Source: Fusobacteriota bacterium (GTDB lineage Bacteria; Fusobacteriota; Fusobacteriia; JAPLKR01). Taken from it: 21,958 nucleotides of DNA. The stretch spans positions 1 to 21,958 of the forward strand of contig JAPLKR010000076.1 in assembly GCA_026387965.1 (NCBI GenBank). The letters run 5' to 3'. The notes below the pieces were generated by a model that saw only the letters and a program-made list of their open reading frames with translations, did no database searches and was not told the origin of the DNA. Positions 1 to 6,494 of this stretch are shown in pieces (within the stretch, counting starts at the first letter, position 1; every line of letters starts with the position of its first letter). A program made the position numbers and the translations under genes.

Positions 1-708
1 AATGCTTTCAAAATCCATCTCTGCCGAGTTGACTTGAGCGTGCCAATTGGCGTCTTCACTCTCTACTTGCATAAGCTTTGAACTCAGCTCTCTTTTAAAT
101 GCTTCCACATTTAAAAGTGCTTCATCACTCTCACTTTTCAGTCGCTCTTCAAATAGTTTATAGAGTGTTGTATCAAAAATTTGACCTAAAATGACAGATT
201 TTTCGGTACTTGTCGCTTGAATAAATTCATTAAATGAATTTTGTGCGAGCATCATAATTTTTCTAAATTGCTTATAGTTTAACTGAATAATTTCCTGAGT
301 TATCGCCATTTCAATCTCTGCAAGCTTCGTAATCTGTGTGCCTTCATAGATGAGTTCCGCTTTTTCACCGCGGGGTATGGATTTTCCTGAAGTATTGATA
401 AAAGTGTAGCTGGGAAATCTCTTGATGCAGTAGCTTTTTTTCCCAACCATGAATTCAAATTCTACAAAACTCTCCTTTTTTTCTTCTTCCCTTAAATGAT
501 CGCACACAAGAGAACTTCGTTTTTCACCATCACCAGAGTTTGCCTCCCCATAAAGGGCATAGGTAATCCCATCAAAAATAGAAGTCTTACCCGCTCCTGT
601 GGGTCCTGAAATAAGAAAAAGCCCCTCACGACTTAGAAGTGAAAAATCAATCTCAATGCGTGTTGCATAGGGGCCAACCCCCTTCATAATCAATCTTATT
701 GGTCTCAT
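1..708 (-). CDS. sbcC: Exonuclease SbcC, N-terminal part (runs off left edge)
   Basis: Large ATPase subunit of the SbcCD (Mre11-Rad50-like) nuclease, which opens DNA hairpins and processes double-strand ends. Only the first 236 codons are present; the frame stays open to base 1. It starts MRPIRLIMKGVGPYATR, a typical SMC/Rad50-type N-terminus, with Walker A GPTGAGKT at residues 35-42 and a Q-loop-like MMLAQNSFNEFI stretch near residue 180, followed by the beginning of the coiled coil. The family is usually about 1000 residues or longer, so most of the coiled coil, the zinc hook and the C-terminal Walker B half lie outside the window. The ATG overlaps the sbcD stop in an ATGA arrangement, so the two genes are translationally coupled. 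A G-rich ribosome site (GGGGG, then four bases to the ATG) lies in the end of sbcD. Identification is firm because Walker A and the sbcD partner agree. Confidence 0.93.
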   Translation of the reverse strand, partial: MRPIRLIMKGVGPYATRIEIDFSLLSREGLFLISGPTGAGKTSIFDGITYALYGEANSGDGEKRSSLVCDHLREEEKKESFVEFEFMVGKKSYCIKRFPSYTFINTSGKSIPRGEKAELIYEGTQITKLAEIEMAITQEIIQLNYKQFRKIMMLAQNSFNEFIQATSTEKSVILGQIFDTTLYKLFEERLKSESDEALLNVEAFKRELSSKLMQVESEDANWHAQVNSAEMDFESI

Positions 709-1838
709 CGTTCCCCCACCCTTTCAGCAACACTTTCAAGATAGTGCGTTTCCGCTTCTTCTAGCTCTATTCCCACACTTGCGCTGAAATGTTGAAAAAG
801 TTCCACTACGGAGAGCTTAGCTATCTCACTGCTTTGAACCTCTCTCTCCGATAATGCCACACTTACAATGTCCATCCCAAGTTCTAATACATTCTCATAC
901 TTACTTCTCAGACGATTCATTGCATCTAGCTCATACTGCGTTAATGTCACTTTAAGATAACTTTGTGGTGAAATTGCACTATTTAAAATCTCTGAAACAC
1001 TCCCCCTTACCTCAATCATCGGCCTATGTTCAACAATTTCAACCTCTTTTACGTTAATGTCGCTCCCAATCTCAACAACTGTTAACACTTTTTTTTGACT
1101 CTTCTCTGAAAAGGAGTATTTTATCGGACTACCACAGTAGCGACACCCCTCTCGCTTCACTTGACGCGCACCATGCAGATGTCCAAGTGCAACATAATCA
1201 AAAGGGGCAAATATATCCACACTGACATACTCTTTTCCACCAACCGAGAGTGCCTTAACCGACTCTTCTCGCTCGAGTGTATCTCCCACACCAATAACAA
1301 ACCCATGAAAGAGTGCCACACTTTTTTTATGCTTATCGAGGAGTGGGTAAGCACTCTCAACGATAAATTTCATCGTCTCATTATAGTCTGAAAGCGTTTC
1401 TTCTCGCGCTTCTAAAAGCGATTTATACATTTCACGAATGGTTACTGGCTCCACAAAAGGAAAAAAGAAAAACTGTACCCCCTCAATCTCTATCATATTC
1501 ACCAGCTCTCGATACTCTCCAATAATATAAAAGCCTTGACGCGCCAAGAGATTTCGTGAAAAATCCAATCTCACTGCGCTATCATGATTGCCTGCAATAG
1601 CGACCACTTTTCTTTTAAGCTCCACGCAAAGCGTATAAATGACATCGTCAAAAAGTGTTGTAGCCTCTTCAGAGGGCACACTTCTATCATATATATCCCC
1701 TGCTATCACGATGACATCAATTTGCTCTACTTTCACACACTCATACATTTGCGAAAAGAATGCCCTCTGATCCTCAATAAGAGAGTGCCCATTGAGTTTT
1801 TTCCCTATATGTAAATCAGCTAAATGCAGTAGTTTCAT
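705..1838 (-). CDS. sbcD: Exonuclease SbcD, Mre11-like nuclease subunit
   Basis: Metal-dependent phosphoesterase subunit of SbcCD. The start is the ATG at 1838 because AAGGAG lies six bases upstream and the protein then begins MKLLHLADLHIGKKLNG, as the family does; an in-frame extension to 1865 has no ribosome site. The product is 377 residues, normal for SbcD. Calcineurin-like phosphoesterase motifs are visible in order: DLH (D8, H10), GDIYDR (D48), GNHD (N84, H85), a later FHGF and GHLHG. These supply the two-metal site. The C-terminal third would hold the capping domain and the SbcC-binding region. It is co-transcribed with sbcC by an ATGA overlap. Upstream lies a leader of about 180 bases after the terminator of the ddl operon, so sbcDC probably has its own promoter, although I could not find a convincing one. 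Confidence 0.95.
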   Translation of the reverse strand: MKLLHLADLHIGKKLNGHSLIEDQRAFFSQMYECVKVEQIDVIVIAGDIYDRSVPSEEATTLFDDVIYTLCVELKRKVVAIAGNHDSAVRLDFSRNLLARQGFYIIGEYRELVNMIEIEGVQFFFFPFVEPVTIREMYKSLLEAREETLSDYNETMKFIVESAYPLLDKHKKSVALFHGFVIGVGDTLEREESVKALSVGGKEYVSVDIFAPFDYVALGHLHGARQVKREGCRYCGSPIKYSFSEKSQKKVLTVVEIGSDINVKEVEIVEHRPMIEVRGSVSEILNSAISPQSYLKVTLTQYELDAMNRLRSKYENVLELGMDIVSVALSEREVQSSEIAKLSVVELFQHFSASVGIELEEAETHYLESVAERVGER

Positions 1839-1924
1839 ATCCGACTCCTTACAAAAATTTGCCACGGGTAGCTTTGCAACACACGGTTAAATAGTATTGT
1901 TAGATTCATAATTAAAAATTTATC

Positions 1925-1984
1925 GAGCCTGATTTATCTGCTGTAATTGCGGTTAAATCACTTTTACGGATTTTTTTCAGGCTC
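1925..1984 (-). other. Compound inverted repeat in the sbcDC leader
   Basis: A perfect 8-base inverted repeat, GAGCCTGA at 1925-1932 and TCAGGCTC at 1977-1984, encloses 44 bases. A second 7-base repeat, TGATTTA at 1930-1936 and TAAATCA at 1954-1960, overlaps it, so two alternative stems share the TGA. In the transcript the GAGCC/GGCTC base and the TGATTTA/TAAATCA arm could also stack with one large bulge. It does not match any riboswitch family I can recognise, and it has no U-run in the position a terminator would need. Confidence 0.4.
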
Positions 1985-2014
1985 AAAATATTTCTTCTTA
2001 ATGCTTATTTTTTC

Positions 2015-2045
2015 AAAAAAAGCTCACCGAGTGGCGAGCTTTTTT
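2015..2045 (-). terminator. Intrinsic terminator after the ddl operon
   Basis: The stem pairs 2016-2025 with 2036-2045 (AAAAAAGCTC with GAGCTTTTTT), then one A-C mismatch, two more C-G pairs and the tetraloop GAGT at 2029-2032. The U-run sits directly downstream on the minus strand. It begins right after the stop codon of the small membrane protein gene and separates the ddl operon from sbcDC. Confidence 0.85.
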
Positions 2046-2222
2046 CTATTTCTTTGAAATTCTATTAAAGATAAAAAAGCCTATAATAATCAGTATCGCT
2101 CCCATATACGTCAGTACAACACTTGTGCTATGTAAAATGGCAACACCTTTAAAAAAATTAAAAAAACCCGCTAGCACAAGTAGAATAACTCCGATAATCA
2201 ATACACCGTTTTTCTTATTCAA
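2046..2222 (-). CDS. Small two-helix membrane protein, TTG start
   Basis: A 58-residue open frame starting at TTG 2222 and ending in TAG. A G-rich ribosome site (AGGGGG, its last G four bases before the TTG) overlaps the end of the upstream HD-domain gene, whose stop lies eight bases before this start. The peptide begins NKKNGVLIIGVILLVLAGFF, giving a first hydrophobic helix at about residues 5-22. A polar middle, KGVAILHSTS, follows, then a second helix (VVLTYMGAILIIIGFFIF) and a basic NRISKK tail. Two basic ends around two helices suggest both termini face the cytoplasm. I do not recognise a family. It is the last gene of the ddl operon, immediately before the terminator, which argues that it is real. 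No function can be given. Confidence 0.65.
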   Translation of the reverse strand: MNKKNGVLIIGVILLVLAGFFNFFKGVAILHSTSVVLTYMGAILIIIGFFIFNRISKK

Positions 2223-2230
2223 ATTGCCCC

Positions 2231-2662
2231 CTAATTTCTATTATCATAATATTGAAATGTTTCGATGGTATTATCCTCACCCTCACTATGATGCTTAGAA
2301 ATAAGCTCTGCGAGTTCTAAGTCCCACTGCTTTACTTTAAGATATCCAAGATAGGAATGCTTACTTATCTCTTTTCGAGAAATTTTAAATTTGGAATAGA
2401 GCGCTCTATCTATGAGTGTTAGTGAGGAAGATTTCCCGCAATCATGAAGTAGCGAAAGTCGCAGTAGCAGTTTTGAAGGGGTCTTGACTTCCAAGATAAT
2501 TTCTTTCACTATCCGAATAGAGTGGTTTTGATCATACTCTGAAAGCGAAAGAAAAATCTCCCTCTCCCAGGTCTCTTTTAAGATAGATAACGCAAGCTCT
2601 CTATCTTCTTTGGATACCTTGATAAAAATCGCTCGCCATGCTTGAGTCAAACGGTAGAACAT
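2231..2662 (-). CDS. HD-domain phosphohydrolase, function unknown
   Basis: A 143-residue protein with the metal-binding pattern of the HD superfamily: H47 in YDQNHSIR, the H73-D74 pair in LLHDCGK, H102 in KHSYLGYL and H124/H125 in ISKHHSEG. The spacing resembles small HDIG-type proteins that hydrolyse phosphomonoesters or phosphodiesters. I cannot assign the substrate. Length is about that of a stand-alone HD domain, with no extra domain. The ATG overlaps the ddl stop by one base (TAATG) and has GGAGAG just upstream, so translation is coupled to ddl. The small membrane protein gene follows after eight bases. Co-occurrence with ddl makes an envelope-related role possible, but that is inference from position only. 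Confidence 0.75.
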   Translation of the reverse strand: MFYRLTQAWRAIFIKVSKEDRELALSILKETWEREIFLSLSEYDQNHSIRIVKEIILEVKTPSKLLLRLSLLHDCGKSSSLTLIDRALYSKFKISRKEISKHSYLGYLKVKQWDLELAELISKHHSEGEDNTIETFQYYDNRN

Positions 2663-3687
2663 TATCTCTCCACAGCTAATTGAATTAATTTATCTAAAAG
2701 TTCGCTGTAACCAATTCCCACAGCTTCAAACAATTTTGGGTACATACTGATGTTGGTAAATCCTGGAAAAGTATTCACCTCGTTGAAAACCAAGCGAGTT
2801 GGGGTTAAAAAGAAATCCACACGTGAAAGTCCACTGCACCCAAGTATTTGATACACTTTTTTAGCAACACTTCGAACCCTCTCTCTTTGCTCCGATATGA
2901 GATTTGCAGGAATCTCAATTTTTGCACTGTCATTTTCGTATTTAGACTCATATGAGTAGAAGTCAGCCGTAACCACCTCCCCCACCTCTGAGGCCTCAAT
3001 TTCGCGGTTTCCAAGTATCCCACACTCAACTTCTCGCCCCACAATGCACTCTTCTAAAAGGACTGTTTTATCAAATTTAAACGCCTCTTCAATGGCAGGA
3101 ATTAAATCCTCAATATTTTTTACTTTGCTCACACCATAAGATGACCCTTCACAAGAGGGTTTTACGAAAATTGGAAGTCCTAATTTTGCAACCACTTTTG
3201 CAACATCGACACTCTCTCCTCGTTTCAAAAGTTCGAATTTTGCAATATCTATCCCTTGAATAGCTACCAACTGCTTGGCAAGCTCTTTATTCATAGCTAG
3301 TGCCGAAGCTACTGTATCACACCCTACATATTTGATGTTTAACGTCTCAAAATACCCTTGAATTTTTCCATCTTCACCGAAAGCGCCATGAAGTATCGGA
3401 ATTGCCACATCAATAAAAATTTTAGCTCCTGTTACAGGGTGCTCAAAACATGCTTTGCTCTCAATGGTTCCAAATGAAATTTTCTCGAAATTCCCTTTAT
3501 ATATTCTATCTGAAAGCAAGTCATCTCGAGAAACCAAACTAAAATCACCATTTTTTTCTATCTTGACCAAATATATGGTATACTTATCCTTTGAAAGGGC
3601 TTGAAAGATATTTCTTGTTGAAAGTATAGAAATAGCATGCTCGCTGCTTTTTCCACCAAAAAAAAGTGCTATATGTTTTTTATTCAT
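2662..3687 (-). CDS. ddl: D-alanine--D-alanine ligase
   Basis: An ATP-grasp ligase that joins two D-alanines to make the terminal dipeptide of the peptidoglycan precursor in the cytoplasm. At 341 residues it has the normal length. The N-terminal lobe begins with FFGGKSSEHAISILS; E16 is the usual first D-Ala ligand. PSCEGSSYGVSKV gives the central serine loop. FYSYESKY carries the tyrosine expected in D-Ala:D-Ala ligases; VanA-type lactate ligases lack it. NEVNTFPGFTNISMYPKL is the family's C-terminal signature, including the metal ligands. The start ATG at 3687 follows GTGAGGT. An extended -10 promoter lies about 30 bases upstream. It is first in an operon with the HD-domain protein and the small membrane protein. 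No vanH or vanX partner is present, which supports the housekeeping role. Confidence 0.95.
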   Translation of the reverse strand: MNKKHIALFFGGKSSEHAISILSTRNIFQALSKDKYTIYLVKIEKNGDFSLVSRDDLLSDRIYKGNFEKISFGTIESKACFEHPVTGAKIFIDVAIPILHGAFGEDGKIQGYFETLNIKYVGCDTVASALAMNKELAKQLVAIQGIDIAKFELLKRGESVDVAKVVAKLGLPIFVKPSCEGSSYGVSKVKNIEDLIPAIEEAFKFDKTVLLEECIVGREVECGILGNREIEASEVGEVVTADFYSYESKYENDSAKIEIPANLISEQRERVRSVAKKVYQILGCSGLSRVDFFLTPTRLVFNEVNTFPGFTNISMYPKLFEAVGIGYSELLDKLIQLAVER

Positions 3688-3715
3688 TATGACCTCACTT
3701 AAATCATTTTCTTCA

Positions 3716-3744
3716 ATTATAACAAATTTTCAACCATTTTGAAA
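3716..3744 (-). promoter_or_regulatory. Promoter of the ddl operon
   Basis: Consensus -10 TATAAT at 3716-3721 preceded by TG one base away (TGTTATAAT, extended -10). A weak -35, TTTCAA, lies at 3739-3744 with 17-base spacing. An inverted repeat, TTTCAA at 3728-3733 and TTGAAA at 3739-3744, lies across the -35 and spacer. Confidence 0.6.
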
Positions 3745-3762
3745 TAATAACCTATTAATTTC

Positions 3763-3774
3763 TTCAATATTGAA
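3763..3774. repeat. 12-base perfect palindrome upstream of the ddl promoter
   Basis: TTCAATATTGAA is a perfect palindrome about 20 bases upstream of the ddl -35. It shares the TTCAA half-site with the inverted repeat inside the promoter. It may be an operator site, but short AT-rich palindromes also arise by chance. Confidence 0.35.
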
Positions 3775-3845
3775 ATAATTTTACACCTCAAAGTCACTTT
3801 GTGAATATGCTATGAATTTCAAGTAAATATAATTAAATTTAAATT

Positions 3846-3923
3846 TCACAATATAACCACACACATATAGTAAACTGTATTTATAGAAGCCAATGCGAAT
3901 AATCGATTTATATAAATTTTCAT
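3846..3923 (-). CDS. Possible 25-residue hydrophobic peptide
   Basis: A short frame in the 348-base spacer between ddl and hpf. It starts at ATG 3923 with a strong ribosome site, AAAAGGAG, five bases upstream, and stops at TGA. The peptide begins MKIYINRLFALASIN and ends in a hydrophobic VYYMCVVIL stretch, so it could insert in the membrane. I recognise no family. The ribosome site follows directly on the U-run of the hairpin at 3937-3965, an odd place for a gene unless a transcript reads through. The rest of this spacer is AT-rich and holds two hairpins, the ddl promoter and short palindromes; I see no other gene. The strong ribosome site is the only real evidence. Confidence 0.3.
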   Translation of the reverse strand: MKIYINRLFALASINTVYYMCVVIL

Positions 3924-3936
3924 TTTTTCTCCTTTT

Positions 3937-3966
3937 AAAAAGAGGTTTTCCCCAACCTCTTTTTTA
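3937..3966 (-). terminator. Second hairpin terminator downstream of hpf
   Basis: AAAAAGAGGTT at 3937-3947 pairs with AACCTCTTTTT at 3954-3964 around a 6-base loop, with a U-run on either strand. It lies about 30 bases beyond the first terminator and probably acts as a backup. It stands just upstream of the ribosome site of the possible 25-residue peptide. Confidence 0.65.
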
Positions 3967-3994
3967 TTTTGTCAAAAATTATTCAATGGATATA

Positions 3995-4028
3995 AAAAAG
4001 GCCTACAGATTACTCTGTAGGCCTTTTG
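3995..4028 (-). terminator. Strong intrinsic terminator after hpf
   Basis: AAAAGGCCTACAGA at 3996-4009 pairs perfectly over 14 bases with TCTGTAGGCCTTTT at 4014-4027, with loop TTAC. It begins about eight bases after the hpf stop codon and has a U-run on the minus strand. Confidence 0.92.
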
Positions 4029-4035
4029 ATAATTT

Positions 4036-4596
4036 TTAGTCCCAAGCTGGCTCGATAAGTCCGATGCTGCCTTTTTTAGTTTTGTATACTACATTTAGCT
4101 CTTCAGATTCCATGTTCATAAAAGCATAGAATGATTTTTTAAGAAGGTTCATTTGTAGAATTGCCTCTTCGACGCTCATTGGTTTTTGCTCAATCAGTCT
4201 GTATTTTGTCACAGCGGCTGCTTTGTCCACTACTTCGTGCGTAATTGCTGATTCAAATACTACTTCTTTTGCAGGTTTTTGATGGTGGCTTCTGTTTTTT
4301 AATCTCTCTTTGTACTTCTTTACCTGTGCTTCTAAAATCTCAACAACTTCATCAATGGCAGTGTAAAGATTTTTGTCTACAGCATGAGCCTTTAAAGTAG
4401 TTCCATTTGCAAGAACGATAGCGTCTGCAATATGTCTGTCCCCTTCACTTTTTGTGTGCTCTACTGAAAGATTAAGTTTTATTTCAATGATACTATCGAA
4501 ATATTTAGTAAGTTTTTCTGCTTTCTTTGCCGCATATGACTTAATCGCTTCTGTAACCTCTAAATGAATTCCGGATACAATAATATTCATTTTCAT
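4036..4596 (-). CDS. hpf: Ribosome hibernation promoting factor, long form
   Basis: Binds the 30S subunit in starved or stationary cells and dimerises ribosomes to inactive 100S particles. At 186 residues it is the long form typical of Firmicutes. The N-terminal domain (about 1-110) begins MKMNIIVSGIHLEVTEAIKS, and the C-terminal dimerisation domain (about 125-186) contains KPMSVEEAILQMNLLKKSFYAF and ends in GLIEP. I chose ATG 4596 because AAGGA lies five bases upstream. The GTG just before it and the ATG at 4590 are alternatives and would change only a few residues. It has its own near-consensus promoter inside the end of the upstream ABC ATPase gene, and a strong terminator follows. Read-through from the ABC operon is also possible because no terminator separates them. 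Confidence 0.94.
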   Translation of the reverse strand: MKMNIIVSGIHLEVTEAIKSYAAKKAEKLTKYFDSIIEIKLNLSVEHTKSEGDRHIADAIVLANGTTLKAHAVDKNLYTAIDEVVEILEAQVKKYKERLKNRSHHQKPAKEVVFESAITHEVVDKAAAVTKYRLIEQKPMSVEEAILQMNLLKKSFYAFMNMESEELNVVYKTKKGSIGLIEPAWD

Positions 4597-4634
4597 CACC
4601 TTCCTTATCTCTGTACTTTTGTAGTGGTACGTTT

Positions 4635-4663
4635 AGTATAACCTACTTTTGATTTTTCGTCAA
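4635..4663 (-). promoter_or_regulatory. hpf promoter inside the ATPase gene
   Basis: The -35 TTGACG (4658-4663) and the -10 TATACT (4635-4640) are 17 bases apart, each one base off consensus. The -35 lies within the last six codons of the upstream ATPase gene. Transcription would start near 4628, giving a leader of about 30 bases before the hpf start. Confidence 0.75.
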
Positions 4664-5329
4664 TTTATTATTTACAACTTTATACTGAGTATCTGTAAGT
4701 GCTGCGAGCTCGACACTATGCGTAACCACAAGCACACTTTGATTCTTTTTTCGAACAAGATTCGAAAAAAGAGCATGTATTTTTTCACTCGTTTCAACAT
4801 CTAAATTTCCAGTGGGCTCATCCGCAAGTATTAGAGCTGGCCTATTAATTAAAGCTCTCGCAATAGCAACGCGTTGCTTCTCTCCTCCAGAAAGATTTTC
4901 AACTTTATAATCTTTTCTCTCCATAAGTTCAATTTCAGTTAGAAGTTCCGACGCATACTCACGTGCCTCTTTTGAAATTTTTCCCTCTTTTAAAAATGCC
5001 GGCATAACAATATTTTCATATACAGTTAACTCTTTTAGCAGATAGTGAAATTGAAAAACAAAACCAATCTCTTGATTTCTAAAGCGATTTTTTTCTTTTT
5101 CTGACAAGGTCTGAATCTCTCTGCCCTTAAAAATATACTTTCCACTATCAAATCCATCTAAAATTCCCAATATATTCAAAAGTGTGGTTTTACCACTTCC
5201 GGATTTTCCAATAATAGCTGCAAATTCTCCCTGTTTTAATGAAAAATCGAGTGACTGCAATATTTCTACTCTATTTTTTCCTTTTCCATATCCCTTACAT
5301 ACCCTTTGAAGCTCTATGATATTATTCAT
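4643..5329 (-). CDS. ABC transporter ATP-binding protein, LolD/MacB type
   Basis: The ATPase subunit for the FtsX-type permease encoded just upstream. At 228 residues it is a single nucleotide-binding domain. Motifs in order are Walker A GKSGSGKT (41-48), the Q-loop around Q93 (VFQFHYLL), signature LSGGEKQR (146-153), Walker B LILADE (166-171) followed by PTGNLD, and the switch histidine in VVTHS. The PTGNLD sequence and short length are typical of the LolD/MacB/FtsE-like family, which powers shape change in the permease instead of classical pore transport. Its ATG at 5329 overlaps the end of the permease gene by eight bases, with GGAGG ten bases upstream, so the two are coupled. The substrate is unknown; antimicrobial peptides or lipids are possible from the family. 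Confidence 0.9.
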   Translation of the reverse strand: MNNIIELQRVCKGYGKGKNRVEILQSLDFSLKQGEFAAIIGKSGSGKTTLLNILGILDGFDSGKYIFKGREIQTLSEKEKNRFRNQEIGFVFQFHYLLKELTVYENIVMPAFLKEGKISKEAREYASELLTEIELMERKDYKVENLSGGEKQRVAIARALINRPALILADEPTGNLDVETSEKIHALFSNLVRKKNQSVLVVTHSVELAALTDTQYKVVNNKLTKNQK

Positions 5330-6491
5330 GTTTCAGCGCCTCCACAACTTTTAATTTTGAAGCTTTGTATGCTGGAAGAATCGTAAACACAATAATAATC
5401 ACAAATGTTTCAATAGTAGTCATAATAAAATCTTTAAACGTTAATTTGACAGGAAGTTTTACAAGATAGTAAGCTTTAGTCAAAAATGGCAGCGAATAGT
5501 GTTTTAAGATAAAAAGTATCGCAAGAGAGAGAAGGGTTCCAATAATAAGTCCGATAATTCCAAGTATAATCCCCTCTAACATAAAAATTTTCAATACTTT
5601 ACTTTGATCAAACCCGTAAGCTCTGAGTATTCCGATATCACGTGTTTTCTCTTTGACAATGGTATTTAGTACAACTGCCACCACAAATCCCGATACCAGT
5701 AATATCAGTGACATCACGAGTATCATAACGGTTCTTTCAAGCGAAAGTGCATAGAGAAGATTATAGTTGAGTTGCCCCCATGTTTGGGTCAAAAGTCCCG
5801 TTTTTTTAGCAATGATTGAGGCAATTTTGCTCGCTTCATAGGGATTTATAAGTTGAACATTGATGGCTGTCGCCACATCTCCAGACTGCGATATAATTTG
5901 CATCGTTTGAAGCGGCAAAATAATAGCGCGTGAATCATAGTCAAAGTATCCAGAATAAAACACCCCTGAAACGGTTAAATATAGTGATTGATCGGATGGG
6001 GATATTACCTTTACTACCGATCCAATTTGTGCTCCAATATTTTGCGCTAACTGCTTTCCGATAATGACAGAACCCATTGTTGGAAATGTCGCACTCCCCG
6101 AAACCGTAATATTTGATAGATTGAACGCAGTACTTGACCCACTCATGGGAATACCTTCCATCATAACACCAGTGACAAAATTACCTTGTAGCCCTTGATA
6201 TTGAAGTATCCCTTGCGACTCATAAGTGGGGGTTGCTGACTTCACACCTGAAATTTGAGCAATTTTTCTGGCCACTTGCGTATAATTATCAATAGCCATA
6301 ACACCATTATAGGCTTTGACATGAGGCATCATCGAAAGCATACTATTAATCATCGAATCATCAAGTCCACTTGAAATAGCGAGTGACACTGTCATTACGA
6401 CACAAGCAATGATCACGCTTAATATAGCGATAAAACTCTGTCTTTTTCTTCCAAAAATATGCTTAAATGCTATAAACAGTAGTAACTTCAT
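5322..6491 (-). CDS. ABC transporter permease, FtsX/MacB type
   Basis: A 389-residue membrane protein with the four-helix FtsX layout. A first helix lies at about residues 19-41. A large extracellular domain of about 200 residues follows (MacB-like periplasmic core, rich in S, T and G with VVIGKQLAQNIGAQ-like turns). Three helices then lie at about 253-277, 304-329 and 355-372. The conserved loop KEKTRDIGILRAYGF after the second helix is the usual contact with the ATPase. Ribosome site GAGGAA lies six bases before the ATG. It sits three bases after the DUF1934 gene and overlaps the ATPase gene. In a cell without an outer membrane, such a transporter would more likely expel or release an envelope substrate than sort outer-membrane lipoproteins. 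The substrate is not shown by the sequence. Confidence 0.88.
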   Translation of the reverse strand: MKLLLFIAFKHIFGRKRQSFIAILSVIIACVVMTVSLAISSGLDDSMINSMLSMMPHVKAYNGVMAIDNYTQVARKIAQISGVKSATPTYESQGILQYQGLQGNFVTGVMMEGIPMSGSSTAFNLSNITVSGSATFPTMGSVIIGKQLAQNIGAQIGSVVKVISPSDQSLYLTVSGVFYSGYFDYDSRAIILPLQTMQIISQSGDVATAINVQLINPYEASKIASIIAKKTGLLTQTWGQLNYNLLYALSLERTVMILVMSLILLVSGFVVAVVLNTIVKEKTRDIGILRAYGFDQSKVLKIFMLEGIILGIIGLIIGTLLSLAILFILKHYSLPFLTKAYYLVKLPVKLTFKDFIMTTIETFVIIIVFTILPAYKASKLKVVEALKHE

Positions 6492-6494
6492 ATG

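Noticed and set aside
2662-3687. Van-type (D-Ala-D-Lac or D-Ala-D-Ser) ligase
   Set aside because: FYSYESKY keeps the tyrosine of D-Ala:D-Ala ligases, and no vanH, vanX or vanT partner genes are nearby.
3970-3975. Consensus -35 TTGACA on the minus strand between the two hpf terminators
   Set aside because: No -10-like hexamer is present 15-19 bases downstream, where the hairpin stem lies instead.
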